64,000 bases of DNA. It comes from Pelomonas cellulosilytica. GTDB taxonomy: Bacteria; Pseudomonadota; Gammaproteobacteria; Burkholderiales; Burkholderiaceae_C. Position 1 is the first letter of the stretch. Each line of letters opens with the position of its first letter. The stretch is taken from the NCBI RefSeq assembly GCF_021353265.1, contig NZ_JAJTWU010000004.1:62001-126000 (forward strand), given 5' to 3'. This document shows positions 1 through 9,033 of this stretch, in pieces. The notes below the pieces were generated by a model, which saw nothing but the letters and a program-made list of their open reading frames with translations, searched no databases and was not told the origin of the DNA. The position numbers and the translations under genes are program-made.

Positions 1-1168
1 CCGCCGCCTTGCCTTGGCCGGTGGCACGTCGTGCCGCTGCGATCATTCCGATGCTCGTCGCCACATCCAACTCCAACCGTGCAGACTGCTTTGGTTCCAG
101 CAGGAACGCGGCGAACCTAGCGGAAAGCAGAGCCTCCGCTTCATCGAACAGCAGCTTGTGGCGAACGACCTTGCCTGCGTTCGGTTCAAGCCCGTTCAGT
201 GCGTTAGACAAGCGAAGCGCACTTCGGTTGTTGCCCACCAAGATCGCCAACGTGTGCCGCTGCTGGTCCGACTCTGCACGCATAGCCTTTAGCACGGCAG
301 CGATTGCTCGGCGCAGCAGATGGTTCCAGTTTGGCGGCGGCTTCTCGGGTCGATAAGGGAGGACGGAAACCCCCTTGTACGGGGCGCCACGCGGTTTGCC
401 AGCAAGGACATCATTTCCGAACGCCAGGATTTCCGAGTCAGGGCTTCGATGGTTCTGCGTGCCCAAGTCCACTTCCAACGGGTTTAGTGCAGCCTTGATC
501 GCAGCAACACGCTCAGGCCCCACACCAGGCAGGAAATCAAAGATTTGCTGGTCGAGGTCGGCCAAGCAGACAACTTGGGTGAGCGGTGCTAGCAGCTCAA
601 TGCACCTCCAGGCGAACTGACCCGTGTCTTGAGCCTCATCAACAATGACAAGCGGATAACGCTTGGCAAGGGATGTCAGAAGGTACGTGCTGTTGCCTAG
701 CAGTTCGGCCGCGTTGGGCGCGAACAAATCAAAAGCAATGCGCCCCTCCTCGCGGAACAGCCGCTCGCGTTCCAACACCCATTCAGCCCAACCCTCATCT
801 TCGTCGTCGATACCACCACTGAACGCCTTCTCGTCCTGTGGCAGCAGGATAGTGAGTTTGTCTGGCGCACCCAACAGATATGCGTGCGCCTTCAGGATGT
901 CCCAGAAGAACGAATGGAACGTCTGGATCGAAAGCCGCTCCCGCTCCTCCTTGCTTACCTCGACCGCCGCTGCGTCAAGAATCCTCGCGACCGCAGCGCG
1001 CGAAAAGCTGAGGAACAGCACAGACTGCCCAGGCGAAAGACCGTCTTGAATCCGCCTGGCGGCCTTGCGGAGCGCGACGGTGGTCTTGCCACTGCCCGGC
1101 CCGCCAATTACCAGCGCGTGACGTTCGCACGCCAGGACGCTTTCACGGAGCAGACACGGCTCGGGCAT
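1..1168 (-). CDS. gajB: Gabija GajB-type UvrD/Rep-like helicase (partial, 3' end beyond window)
   Basis: Reading the minus strand from 1168 gives an open frame to the window edge (about 389 residues seen). It is a superfamily 1 helicase. Walker A GGPGSGKT lies at residues 22-29, motif Ia-like LSFSRAAVARI near 53-63, motif Ib-like IQTFHSFFW near 81-89, and the Walker B box IVDEAQD near 175-181. The ATG lies two bases after the TGA of the upstream OLD-family nuclease gene, so the pair is probably translationally coupled. An OLD/TOPRIM nuclease followed at once by a UvrD-like helicase is the Gabija arrangement, in which GajA nicks phage DNA and GajB senses DNA ends and nucleotide depletion. The Gabija assignment is inferred from this pairing, since UvrD-like helicases alone are widespread. 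Confidence 0.85.
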   Translation of the reverse strand, partial: MPEPCLLRESVLACERHALVIGGPGSGKTTVALRKAARRIQDGLSPGQSVLFLSFSRAAVARILDAAAVEVSKEERERLSIQTFHSFFWDILKAHAYLLGAPDKLTILLPQDEKAFSGGIDDEDEGWAEWVLERERLFREEGRIAFDLFAPNAAELLGNSTYLLTSLAKRYPLVIVDEAQDTGQFAWRCIELLAPLTQVVCLADLDQQIFDFLPGVGPERVAAIKAALNPLEVDLGTQNHRSPDSEILAFGNDVLAGKPRGAPYKGVSVLPYRPEKPPPNWNHLLRRAIAAVLKAMRAESDQQRHTLAILVGNNRSALRLSNALNGLEPNAGKVVRHKLLFDEAEALLSARFAAFLLEPKQSARLELDVATSIGMIAAARRATGQGKAA

Positions 1169-1170
1169 GG

Positions 1171-2967
1171 TCAGAACAGATCGCCGTTCGCTTCGCCTTC
1201 CTCCTCCACTTCCGGCGGCGGAGGGAACATCGCGTAAACCTGCTTCAGAAACGCCGTCACGGTCGGAGGCAACTCGTTGTACTCGCACAGCTCAAACAGC
1301 CGTGCGGTCCAGCCAGCACCTTTGTTGCTCGCGAAGGCCTTCTTTGCAGTAGCGCGGATGCCTGCCTCGTCCGGCTTCTCCGCAGGGATGCCGACGTTGC
1401 CCGATTCCCCGCTCTCCTTCAGCAAGGTCAAGAAGTTCCAGAGTCGCTCAGCCGGCATCTCGCTTGATACCAGGTCCTCAAATCCTCTGTGGGCATGCTC
1501 AAGCCTGACATCGAAGCTGGCCTCGTACTTCGCCGCTTCAGCCGCGGGCCGATTCGGTTTGCCGTCGTAGAACGCGATGGTCTTCAAGCCAAGCGCCCTG
1601 AAGAAGGTGCCGAACTTCGGGCCGTTGCCGTCCCCATCCGCGTTGAAGAAAGCTGCTCCCGCGATGTCCAGCGGCTGGAGGGTAGCGTCATGCTCCTCCA
1701 TCCGCCGAGCAGCCGCAGGCAATGCGTGGAACTCGGTGATCCCCTCGACCACTACTGCGGCCTTTCCAAGCATGCACTCAGACAGCCCGTACCGGGCGTA
1801 GCGTTTGAACTCGTTGTCCTTCAGCCCCGTCGCGTCCGAGACCTTTTTCGACGTCACCAGACCATCTGCTCTGGACAGCAGTAGCGTTTGCGAGGGTTCG
1901 AATCGCTCGATAACAAAGGGCGAATGGGACGTCACGAAAGCCTGCGTAGTTTTCGTGAGGAGGTAGTCAGCGATCCTCCGTTGCGTATGCGGGGGCACGG
2001 CAATCTCGGGTTCCTCCATCGCAAAGATGACCGTCTCCGGCTTCAGGTCTGCGATGAACGAAAGAAGCGCCAGCACCAGTGTGTTGATGGTTCCCGTCCC
2101 GGCGTGTGCGAACGGCACATGCCCCTGGTCCGCGGATACCGCCAGGAAGAACGTGATCGTCTTCCGGAGATGCTCTCGCGTCAGCTCGGACACATACAGC
2201 TTGGTGGCGTTGCCAGCGGCCGCCATTGGGATGTATCTAGCCAACCGCTTCTCAATGGAGCGCAGCACCGGTGCCAGTTCGCTGGCGTCGGCTTCGATGT
2301 CAAGCCCGCGGAGGCTGGAAATGGTTTTCTCCCAGAGGGTCGTTCTGACACCTTTTGTCCTCAGGATGATGTCCAGCAACGACCCGCGCTCGAGGCTAAG
2401 CGCCCGCGACCCCGTCCGCAATGCGCGCAAGTAGAGGAAGCCGAACTGCCGCTTGATGGGCTTCGGCAGAGGCGTCAACTGCCCTTCTGGCGCATCTGGA
2501 CTGCGTGAAAAGAAGGTTTTAGCCTTGAACTCGTCCTCATCAACGTCGTACCGGCCGATGGTCTCGAGACGCAGGCAGGGGACGACGTGTGGCGGATTTG
2601 CAGCCTGAACCTCACCCTTGCCGAGCAGACGCCGCTCGCCAAGGTGCCAAAACTCGATGTTTCCGCCGCATTTGGCATCCAGCTCTGCGCTCAGCTCAAT
2701 GAGAACAACCTCTACCCGAAGCGGGATGGGTTGAGGCTCCTCACCTTCCTTAACGGCAGGCGCGAGGTACTGCGCGTTGTAGAAGTCGAACTCGTCGATG
2801 GGCGGGAAGCGGTTGAGCCGATCCGGCCCCAAGACGAGGTCCAGCGCTTCGCATAGGGTGCTCTTGCCAATGTTGTTCGCCCCGACCATCAATGTATGGC
2901 CATCGAACAGCAGCTCTGCGGACTTGACGCCGCGGAAGTTCGAGATGCTCAGGCGCACAACTTTCAT
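1171..2967 (-). CDS. gajA: Gabija GajA-type OLD-family ATPase/TOPRIM nuclease
   Basis: 598 residues, close to the usual GajA length. The N-terminal ABC-type ATPase starts MKVVRLSISNFRGVKSAELL, with Walker A GANNIGKST at residues 29-37. A Walker B-like FAMEEPE box and an H-loop-like VTSHSPF box follow near 315-350. The C-terminal half has TOPRIM hallmarks: VVVEGITEFHALP near residue 405 and NADGDGNG near 445. The frame is open to 3078, but the ATG at 2967 is chosen because AAGGAGG stands six bases before it (2974-2980). In known Gabija systems GajA is an ATP-regulated nicking endonuclease assembled as a tetramer with GajB. Here the pair sits behind transposition genes and is best read as defence cargo of a Tn7-like element. 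Confidence 0.9.
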   Translation of the reverse strand: MKVVRLSISNFRGVKSAELLFDGHTLMVGANNIGKSTLCEALDLVLGPDRLNRFPPIDEFDFYNAQYLAPAVKEGEEPQPIPLRVEVVLIELSAELDAKCGGNIEFWHLGERRLLGKGEVQAANPPHVVPCLRLETIGRYDVDEDEFKAKTFFSRSPDAPEGQLTPLPKPIKRQFGFLYLRALRTGSRALSLERGSLLDIILRTKGVRTTLWEKTISSLRGLDIEADASELAPVLRSIEKRLARYIPMAAAGNATKLYVSELTREHLRKTITFFLAVSADQGHVPFAHAGTGTINTLVLALLSFIADLKPETVIFAMEEPEIAVPPHTQRRIADYLLTKTTQAFVTSHSPFVIERFEPSQTLLLSRADGLVTSKKVSDATGLKDNEFKRYARYGLSECMLGKAAVVVEGITEFHALPAAARRMEEHDATLQPLDIAGAAFFNADGDGNGPKFGTFFRALGLKTIAFYDGKPNRPAAEAAKYEASFDVRLEHAHRGFEDLVSSEMPAERLWNFLTLLKESGESGNVGIPAEKPDEAGIRATAKKAFASNKGAGWTARLFELCEYNELPPTVTAFLKQVYAMFPPPPEVEEEGEANGDLF

Positions 2968-2989
2968 GCGACTCCTCCTTATGCACTTC

Positions 2990-3279
2990 TTTGTATGCGC
3001 TCGTTGTAGCACCGGCGGCGCAGCGCGAACAGGCTGTTGGGGACAGGGTAGACCCCACCTGCCTTTCCTGCTCGCCACCTACTGTTTGCGACGATGTCAT
3101 CCGCCACACCTGCAGCAGTCGGTCGGCGTCCAGTAGGTGAAGCCTCAGTTGCCGCTGCCACGGGCTGCTGGCGGGTAGTGAGGCCAGCAACGCACAGATG
3201 AGCACATCGAGGTCCTTGATGGACTTGGCGATGCCCTCGGTTCAGGCTCCGGCGTCGTAGAAGGCGTCGGTACATTCAT
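2990..3279 (-). pseudogene. Possible frameshifted small gene between tnsF and gajA
   Basis: An ATG at 3279 opens a short frame (MNVPTPSTTPEPEP...). A shift of one base near 3235 would join it to a frame with protein-like codon use and composition that includes IKDLDVLICALLASLP and LRLHLLDADRLLQVWR. That second frame has no upstream start of its own and runs on into gajA. The simplest reading is a small gene broken by a single-base frameshift, or a decayed remnant. No family was recognised. The boundary with gajA is arbitrary, because the second frame has no stop before the gajA start. Confidence 0.3.
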
Positions 3280-3288
3280 CTCGCTACA

Positions 3289-3435
3289 TCAGAACTCGTC
3301 GACGGTGCTGCGCTCAGCGGATGGCGCGGCCCTTTCGAAGAGCCAGTCGCGCCCATCTACGGTTCCGCGCACCACGCGGCCGCTCTCGCTGCCGACGGTA
3401 CGGTCGTCGCACGCATGGAAGGCTTCCCAGCTCAC
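3289..3435 (-). CDS. 48-codon ORF coupled to tnsF, function unknown
   Basis: A GTG at 3435 overlaps the TGA of the TnsF-like gene in a GTGA arrangement, the usual sign of translational coupling. The frame starts VSWEAFHACDDRTVGS and ends at a TGA at 3289, giving 48 residues rich in acidic and arginine residues with one Trp-containing turn (GRDWLFERA). There is no separate ribosome binding site, as expected for a coupled cistron. No family was recognised. Its place directly after the target selector suggests a small accessory of transposition or a leftover C-terminal piece of an ancestral selector. Both ideas are guesses. Confidence 0.4.
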   Translation of the reverse strand: MSWEAFHACDDRTVGSESGRVVRGTVDGRDWLFERAAPSAERSTVDEF

Positions 3436-4628
3436 GGTGTAGTGCGCCGCAACGCCGCTTCGGTGGCCTCTGCGCCGGTGACCGGGAGGTCCGTCATCTG
3501 CGCGAGAACCATGACGGCGGCGCCATGGTCAAAGAGTTCGCCCTGCACATGCAGTGCCATGGCATGCCTGAGGGACATTGCCGACCTTGTGCGGAGACCC
3601 TGAGCGCTGGCCACTTCGCCAGCATCTGCCGCGATGCTTGAGGCTCCATCAAACACTTTCCGCACCAAGCCGGCCAGTGAGTCTGCGGAGAGATGCAGCA
3701 AGGGCTCCCCTCTTTCGAAGGCTTCCCAAGCGGGGGTTATGCCATCTCCGAACCATTTCATGATGGTGGCAGTGAGGGGTCCACGGAGCTCTCGCATATC
3801 TCGAATCGCCGCCCCGTTTTTTGTCCGAAATTCCGCGCGCCAGGGACCGCCAGCCTGCAAGGGCAGCTTCAGCACGTTTCTGGATAGCGCGCTGACCTCG
3901 CTGAGCTTTAGTTGACCGTAGTACAGCAACTCAACGACGAGTTTCGGCGTGAGGTCGAGGTTGTCTCGTTCGCAGGCATCAACCCAACGGACAACCCAGT
4001 CCCACTCGGCAGCAGGTATTGACTGCGTCCGTGCCTCCCTGCGGTCGCGCTGATAGGTAATGGACGAGGAATCGGCGATGCCCTCGCGAGCACGCCTCTT
4101 GCCAGCGGCGAAATATAGGTCGGCGTACTTCTGCTTCGTTAGGAAGGTAAGAAGGCTTGAAAGGTGAGAAGCTGAGGCCTCCATCGACGCTGGACCTAAA
4201 GGGCCTGTGAAGGGGCGCCAGCCCGCTGAATCTCGGAAGCCGCCGCGCGGGGTGATCCAAAGGTCGGATGTACCGGGTGAAGCAACAAAGTCGATGAACG
4301 CGCCGAAGTCAGTTGGTTCGAACGAGGAGACGGCCTTGCCGCGGCTGGCGTACGCCCAATTCAGCAAGCGCTCGGCCAGCGTGCGACGCGCGCGTCTCGT
4401 CGCTTCTGTTTGGGACGCCTCTTCGATCCAGATGCGGATAGCGTCCAGGTCGGTGTTGACGTCGATCTTGCAACCCTTGCGGAAGCGGTGAAGGCCTTCC
4501 CGTCCATCCAGTTGACTTGGCGGCTTGATGACCTCGAACCGCGCGATGGTGAAGGTGGTGCTGGCTTGCCCATCAGTCGAGGGGCCATGGAAGTACGGTG
4601 GATCGTCAGGTCGGTTGGATTGCTTCAT
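3432..4628 (-). CDS. tnsF: TnsF-like target selector (inactivated tyrosine recombinase)
   Basis: 398 residues with a SAM-like core-binding region (about 75-180) and a tyrosine-recombinase-like C-terminal domain. It aligns with the active recombinase at 12539-13657 through WRPFTGPLGPASMEASASHL (138-157) and a following hydrophobic helix. The catalytic positions are lost. The first Arg is Lys241 (QLKLSEV instead of GLRISEV), the HxxR box is MSLR (Met351, Arg354), and no histidine/tyrosine box exists before the end. TnsF proteins of Tn6022-like elements are known to be inactivated tyrosine recombinases that choose the insertion site. The gene overlaps tniQ by 23 bases and is the fifth transposition gene in the run. 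The assignment rests on fold resemblance, lost residues and context. Confidence 0.75.
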   Translation of the reverse strand: MKQSNRPDDPPYFHGPSTDGQASTTFTIARFEVIKPPSQLDGREGLHRFRKGCKIDVNTDLDAIRIWIEEASQTEATRRARRTLAERLLNWAYASRGKAVSSFEPTDFGAFIDFVASPGTSDLWITPRGGFRDSAGWRPFTGPLGPASMEASASHLSSLLTFLTKQKYADLYFAAGKRRAREGIADSSSITYQRDRREARTQSIPAAEWDWVVRWVDACERDNLDLTPKLVVELLYYGQLKLSEVSALSRNVLKLPLQAGGPWRAEFRTKNGAAIRDMRELRGPLTATIMKWFGDGITPAWEAFERGEPLLHLSADSLAGLVRKVFDGASSIAADAGEVASAQGLRTRSAMSLRHAMALHVQGELFDHGAAVMVLAQMTDLPVTGAEATEAALRRTTP

Positions 4629-6066
4629 GTGGCGTGTCCACCTGAGTTGCTGGTCCGACGAGGAGGAGCTCCTTTGAGCCGGTTGTCGCGTCTGTCCAGG
4701 CTAGCTGCGAGAGCGACCGTGGCCAACGCCGGATTTCAGGGTTCAGACGTGGTGCCCACATCGAATAAGTGGCGCTGAACTGCGTCCAGGCGCGCTGTTG
4801 CTCGTCGGAGCGCTGGCCGTACCTCGGCAAAGGGGGCAAAGCCTCGATGGCGCGGGACCAGCCCCGGGCGCTCTCGAGGTCGGCAACGAAACACTGCCAA
4901 ACAAACTGTCCCCACTCAGCCGGGCGGGCGGCCCATGCCACGGGCCAGCTGAGAACCTCAGGGCGAAGGAGCAACCGGCGCGGACTCGTCACCGAGAAGT
5001 CGTTGTGCGTAGAACCGCTCAGATAGAACTCTTGCTCGAATCGCTTGCGCCAGATGAGCCAGGCGTGCGCGCCTGACTGACTTCCCCGTGATTGAGGCAG
5101 AGGTGCCATGGTGTCCCATCCGAAGAGGTCAAGGTCGATCCCTTTCCGGGAGAGGCCTGGCGAAATCTTGCGCAGGCGTCGGTGAACGTGACGCCGGATG
5201 GACTTGTAGATGGCGCCAAGCTGCTGATGCGCGTCTTCGTCGTAGGCCGGAAGCAGGCGACGAAAACGGTCGGCTGAGGGGCCGCGAGCAAGAACACGCA
5301 CCGGGGAGGTACGCGGTAGGTCGAGGGGAAGGGGTACTAGCGAGGAGAGGACGCTGAACACCGCACGCCGGGCACTGGGAGAGTCAGGTTCACCTTCGGA
5401 GGAAGGATGCCACGCGGCGATTTCGGGCCATTCGATTTGTAGGATTCCAAGCTGCTTGAGCCAGCCCATCATCGCGGCGAAAGGCCGCTCATCGAACGGT
5501 AGGTCCTTCGAACGAAAGAGCTTGAGGGTCAGCCAGACCTCGGAAATGGGGTGACTGCACTCGTAGCAGCAGAATGGCATATCCAGAGTCGCCTCCGTGA
5601 CCGCATACGGGGCGGTCGGCGAACCGCAGCCCGAGCACCGATCCATTAATGGGGTGCCATGGAGCGGACAAGAAGCAATGCCGTCGAGTTGGTGAACGAC
5701 AGACTGGAATCCATGACGCATGCAGTCGCGGCAGTAACGGATTCGCGCGTCTGATGCGAGCCAGTGAGCCCACCGACCACAGAGTTTGTCGAGAGATGCG
5801 GCACCGACGGAGCGGATGACGGGGTCAGCCGCATCTTTGCTAAGTAGCGGGCCGGCCAAAAGGCTACGACCGTGTAGTGGCTGCGTATGGGCTTGCAGTA
5901 ACGGACGGTTGAAGAGAGCGACACTGACATCCGCGGCGTTCATGATATTCAGCAGGGATAGCTTTGAAGCGCGCGTATACGGCCCCTCCAGTGGCCAAGC
6001 CCACTGCCGGTAGTCGAGCAGCTCAGAATCAACTGGCGGCTGCTGGGGATGCCGGTGCCAGGACAA
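4606..6066 (-). CDS. tniQ: TniQ-family transposition protein
   Basis: 486 residues. The TniQ N-terminal pattern WPLEGPYTRASKLSLL (25-40) is followed by paired zinc-finger motifs: Cys112, Cys115, Cys133, His136, Cys144 and Cys147, then Cys166/Cys167/Cys170. TniQ links the target selector to the AAA+ regulator TnsC in Tn7-like elements. The chosen start is a TTG at 6066, which overlaps tnsC by 38 bases. No ATG lies before the conserved WPLEG box, so a non-ATG start is needed, though its exact position is uncertain. It lies between tnsC and the TnsF-like gene, as expected for a protein that docks the selector to TnsC. Confidence 0.85.
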   Translation of the reverse strand: MSWHRHPQQPPVDSELLDYRQWAWPLEGPYTRASKLSLLNIMNAADVSVALFNRPLLQAHTQPLHGRSLLAGPLLSKDAADPVIRSVGAASLDKLCGRWAHWLASDARIRYCRDCMRHGFQSVVHQLDGIASCPLHGTPLMDRCSGCGSPTAPYAVTEATLDMPFCCYECSHPISEVWLTLKLFRSKDLPFDERPFAAMMGWLKQLGILQIEWPEIAAWHPSSEGEPDSPSARRAVFSVLSSLVPLPLDLPRTSPVRVLARGPSADRFRRLLPAYDEDAHQQLGAIYKSIRRHVHRRLRKISPGLSRKGIDLDLFGWDTMAPLPQSRGSQSGAHAWLIWRKRFEQEFYLSGSTHNDFSVTSPRRLLLRPEVLSWPVAWAARPAEWGQFVWQCFVADLESARGWSRAIEALPPLPRYGQRSDEQQRAWTQFSATYSMWAPRLNPEIRRWPRSLSQLAWTDATTGSKELLLVGPATQVDTPHEAIQPT

Positions 6067-7066
6067 GGCTTGCCTCGTAGCCCGAATTTTCGACCGCCTG
6101 CAACCAGAGGTCGTAATCGTTGGGCCGTTTCTCTTCTGGGATCGCCATTTTTGTCAAGATTGCGTTTTTAATCGCGTTCATGACCCAGTTCATTCCGAGG
6201 TCGTTAGGCTGTCTGCCGGATCGCTTTGCGACTTTAGAAAAGGCCATCCACGATGGCTCAATTTCCTGCGCAAGCCGCCAACCCGCTTTCCAATCGTCCG
6301 GAAGAAAGAACTCCGAGTAGCAAATGCCGCTCCCTTGTGGGTATTCGGCCGCCTCGGGGTTGTCAAGCGCCGAGAGCACCTCAAGCAATTCAACCTGACT
6401 GTTCAAGCCGCGGAAACGATACGGTGTGTTGAAGAAGCGGCCGATCAAGTCCGTTTTACCCTCGGATAATAGAATCTCTCGCAGCTTCAGCAGTTCGGTG
6501 TGGCCAAAAAGAATTGTCACCATGGCGATGCCCCATCGACGCATCCTGTTGGAAAGGTCGCGGAGATATACATAATCTTGATACCCCCAGGTTTGAGCCT
6601 CGTCAATAATTAAAAGGATGCGATCAGCTCCGGCTTGTTGCGCCGTTCCCTTAATCATATTCACCACCAAGCCGCGATCTTTCGCGGCCGTGGACCGGCT
6701 CCCGGCGGACCTGCCGAAGGCCACCAGAAAGTCTGTCCAAAAGTTGGATTCCGAACTGGTTGCATGACCAGTTGCATCCACTACAAACACAATCAGCCCC
6801 GGCATCGTGCGGCTTAACTGCGTCTTGATGGCCTCTATCGCGGTCGATTTGCCGGACCTAGGATTGCCAAGAATACAGATGCCAGATTCGTAATGAACGA
6901 CAGATTGCTCGGCAACCTGAAAAGCCTCTACGATTGGGGCTGTCGGAAAGCGAGCTTCCTTTTTTATGAGCGGATGACTTTGATAGATTTGGTTTCTTTC
7001 GGGGCCATTCGCGAGCGCAGCCTCCCGCAATTTAATCCGCGAGCGAAGCGCTGTTTGATTCGGCAT
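6029..7066 (-). CDS. tnsC: TnsC/TniB-type AAA+ transposition regulator
   Basis: 345 residues from the ATG at 7066. Walker A GNPRSGKST is at residues 67-75 and the Walker B/sensor stretch RILLIIDEAQT follows. This is the TniB/TnsC AAA+ type that forms filaments on target DNA and activates the TnsB transposase. Two starts are possible: ATG at 7066, nine bases after the tnsB stop, or an in-frame TTG at 7090 that would overlap tnsB. Neither has a strong ribosome binding site, so coupling to tnsB is likely. The base composition here is visibly less GC-rich than in the kdp or cus genes, which fits transfer on a mobile element. Confidence 0.88.
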   Translation of the reverse strand: MPNQTALRSRIKLREAALANGPERNQIYQSHPLIKKEARFPTAPIVEAFQVAEQSVVHYESGICILGNPRSGKSTAIEAIKTQLSRTMPGLIVFVVDATGHATSSESNFWTDFLVAFGRSAGSRSTAAKDRGLVVNMIKGTAQQAGADRILLIIDEAQTWGYQDYVYLRDLSNRMRRWGIAMVTILFGHTELLKLREILLSEGKTDLIGRFFNTPYRFRGLNSQVELLEVLSALDNPEAAEYPQGSGICYSEFFLPDDWKAGWRLAQEIEPSWMAFSKVAKRSGRQPNDLGMNWVMNAIKNAILTKMAIPEEKRPNDYDLWLQAVENSGYEASLVLAPASPAAAS

Positions 7067-7074
7067 ATCCACGG

Positions 7075-9033
7075 TCAGAGCTTGTTCCAATCAAGCGGAG
7101 CTCGATTTCCCATGTCAGGACGCGGCGGGAGTTGAGTGAGCTGCTCCCGCTTGCGAGGTGCTTGCCCATCTATGACCACTCCCGTCTGACGAACAAGCTC
7201 TGCGAGCTTTGTAGCGTCGTCTGAAATCTTCTTAGGTGTCTTCAATGCATGCTGCACCGCACGGTCATTTAGGTAGTGCCCGTACTCCACGACGAGGTCG
7301 GCAGCGCTAGGTGAAATCTTGCCTTTTCGAATTGCTGCGCAAATTGTCTTTCGTAGTCGTCGAGTGCATTTCGTTTTCGCCCAACGCGAGTCGAGGCAAT
7401 TCAGCAAACCAATCTCAGCCCCACCTTCTTCAAAAATTCGTATCGTCCTTATATCGCTTTCGTTATCGTGAACGATGACATTCCTGCCGAGCAATTCCCA
7501 TCTCTTGATTAAATCGGGCGAGCTGTAGCGTAATTCATCCAGCTCCACGTATGGGTTCCGAACCCTTCCCTTTTTGAGGCTTCCACCTACCTTTTTGGTT
7601 ATCACTGACGTTCCTAGCGGTGGCGAGTGCAAGGTTGACGGAACTGCGGGCCTTAAAAGCGGCCCCACCCCTCGATATCCCTCCAGTGAATTTTTAAGGA
7701 GGATGTTTGGAGAGTCCCCGCCGTTCGGCGTTTTTGGTGATGCATTATGATTTGCAATCAGAGAATCAATGAAGTCCAAGAGATCGTCCTCTGTTATGCA
7801 ATTATTAATTGCCTGCCCTACGGAATCGGGCTTTAAAGGGTCAGTTGGACTCGATCCAGTCGACGATGGCAGCATCTGAAAGCCGTGTAGCTGCAGCATG
7901 TTAATTACTCGTTCGACGATAGCGTTGTGCCACCACTTGCCAATGGGTCCCCACGTCAGAGCACAGCCAAGCCTTCTCCGCGCGTCCTCTAGGTAGGCCC
8001 TCGCATAATGCTGCATTGCGTTATCGCATTTGATGGCGGCGGGGCGAAATCCAGTCAATCCCTGGATTGTTCCAACAGGAAGTCCAGCATTAGGAAGATA
8101 CTTAACTCCACTGAATTCTAGTTTCCGAGGCGCCCACGGGTTGACTAGACACTTAAGTGCATCGGTTACGGTTGAAGCGGTAATCTGCGCATTGATGCAA
8201 ACGGAATAACCCAGAATGCACCGGCTCGCCTCATCAACACAGATATGGAGCCATATCCGCCGGACAGCTACAATTTGTGGGCCGTTCGGAGTAAGCACCT
8301 TTAGCGCCCCGATGCAGTCCCTCTGGCAGGAATCCATGGCGACCACATCGCCCGGCACGTTTGCCAACGAAAACGCCTTCACGCCTGAGCCAAGGGGGCG
8401 ATGGTGTGCGTAATCTTTCCCGAGCCAGACCAAGCTCGCTCTTGGGTCCATTTGAATGAACTGCTTGATGTAGCGCTCAATGGACCGAATACCCCCGAGC
8501 TCAAGATTGAAAGGGTATTGGTTCTGCGACATTCCGCCTTGAGATTTGCACCACTCACTGAATACCCGTGCAACCACGCGCGCCTTCGGGTTGGGCACTA
8601 TCACCCTGCCCTTGCCGCCGCCTTTCCGGATAAGTTCGTCTAGGTGAGCATGGGCATCTGGATGGTCAGACAGGAACTTGCCGAAGCTGCCGGCCTTGCC
8701 CGTAGGCTTCGTACCGTCGGTTTCCTTCGTCCGCTTGTAGCCCAGTCGTACTCCGCCGATGCACCCTACCCAGCCTAGTCGTCCAATTTGATCCGGACCA
8801 GGACGAATGCATCGGTTGACCACATGGAGGAGGACCGACGTGGAACTTCCGGCATCGCCCGCTGCCGCGCCAAGCTTCCCGTCTGAGAGGTAGCTCTTCA
8901 CCCCCCGCGACAAGCGGCTGAATCGGGCTTGCTTGTCCTGCTCCAGCGCTGATACGTCTACGGCAGGCCAAAGCTCGTGGTTGCGCCAGGCGGGAGGCAT
9001 GGTCTTGAAGGTGTACCAGTCGGGTTTGCTCAC
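7075..9033 (-). CDS. tnsB: TnsB/TniA-type DDE transposase
   Basis: 652 residues of the rve/Mu transposase superfamily. The catalytic triad is readable as Asp234 (VVAMDSC), Asp337 (AIKCDNA) and Glu374 (AIVERVIN), with the usual Trp-rich stretch GPIGKWWHNA before the glutamate. TnsB binds the transposon ends and joins their 3' ends to target DNA. The GTG start at 9033 overlaps the tnsA stop (GTGA) and is preceded by a strong GGAGG seven bases upstream. The gene is the second of a tightly packed run tnsA-tnsB-tnsC-tniQ-tnsF. AT-richer codon use than the surrounding chromosome supports horizontal origin. Confidence 0.93.
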   Translation of the reverse strand: MSKPDWYTFKTMPPAWRNHELWPAVDVSALEQDKQARFSRLSRGVKSYLSDGKLGAAAGDAGSSTSVLLHVVNRCIRPGPDQIGRLGWVGCIGGVRLGYKRTKETDGTKPTGKAGSFGKFLSDHPDAHAHLDELIRKGGGKGRVIVPNPKARVVARVFSEWCKSQGGMSQNQYPFNLELGGIRSIERYIKQFIQMDPRASLVWLGKDYAHHRPLGSGVKAFSLANVPGDVVAMDSCQRDCIGALKVLTPNGPQIVAVRRIWLHICVDEASRCILGYSVCINAQITASTVTDALKCLVNPWAPRKLEFSGVKYLPNAGLPVGTIQGLTGFRPAAIKCDNAMQHYARAYLEDARRRLGCALTWGPIGKWWHNAIVERVINMLQLHGFQMLPSSTGSSPTDPLKPDSVGQAINNCITEDDLLDFIDSLIANHNASPKTPNGGDSPNILLKNSLEGYRGVGPLLRPAVPSTLHSPPLGTSVITKKVGGSLKKGRVRNPYVELDELRYSSPDLIKRWELLGRNVIVHDNESDIRTIRIFEEGGAEIGLLNCLDSRWAKTKCTRRLRKTICAAIRKGKISPSAADLVVEYGHYLNDRAVQHALKTPKKISDDATKLAELVRQTGVVIDGQAPRKREQLTQLPPRPDMGNRAPLDWNKL

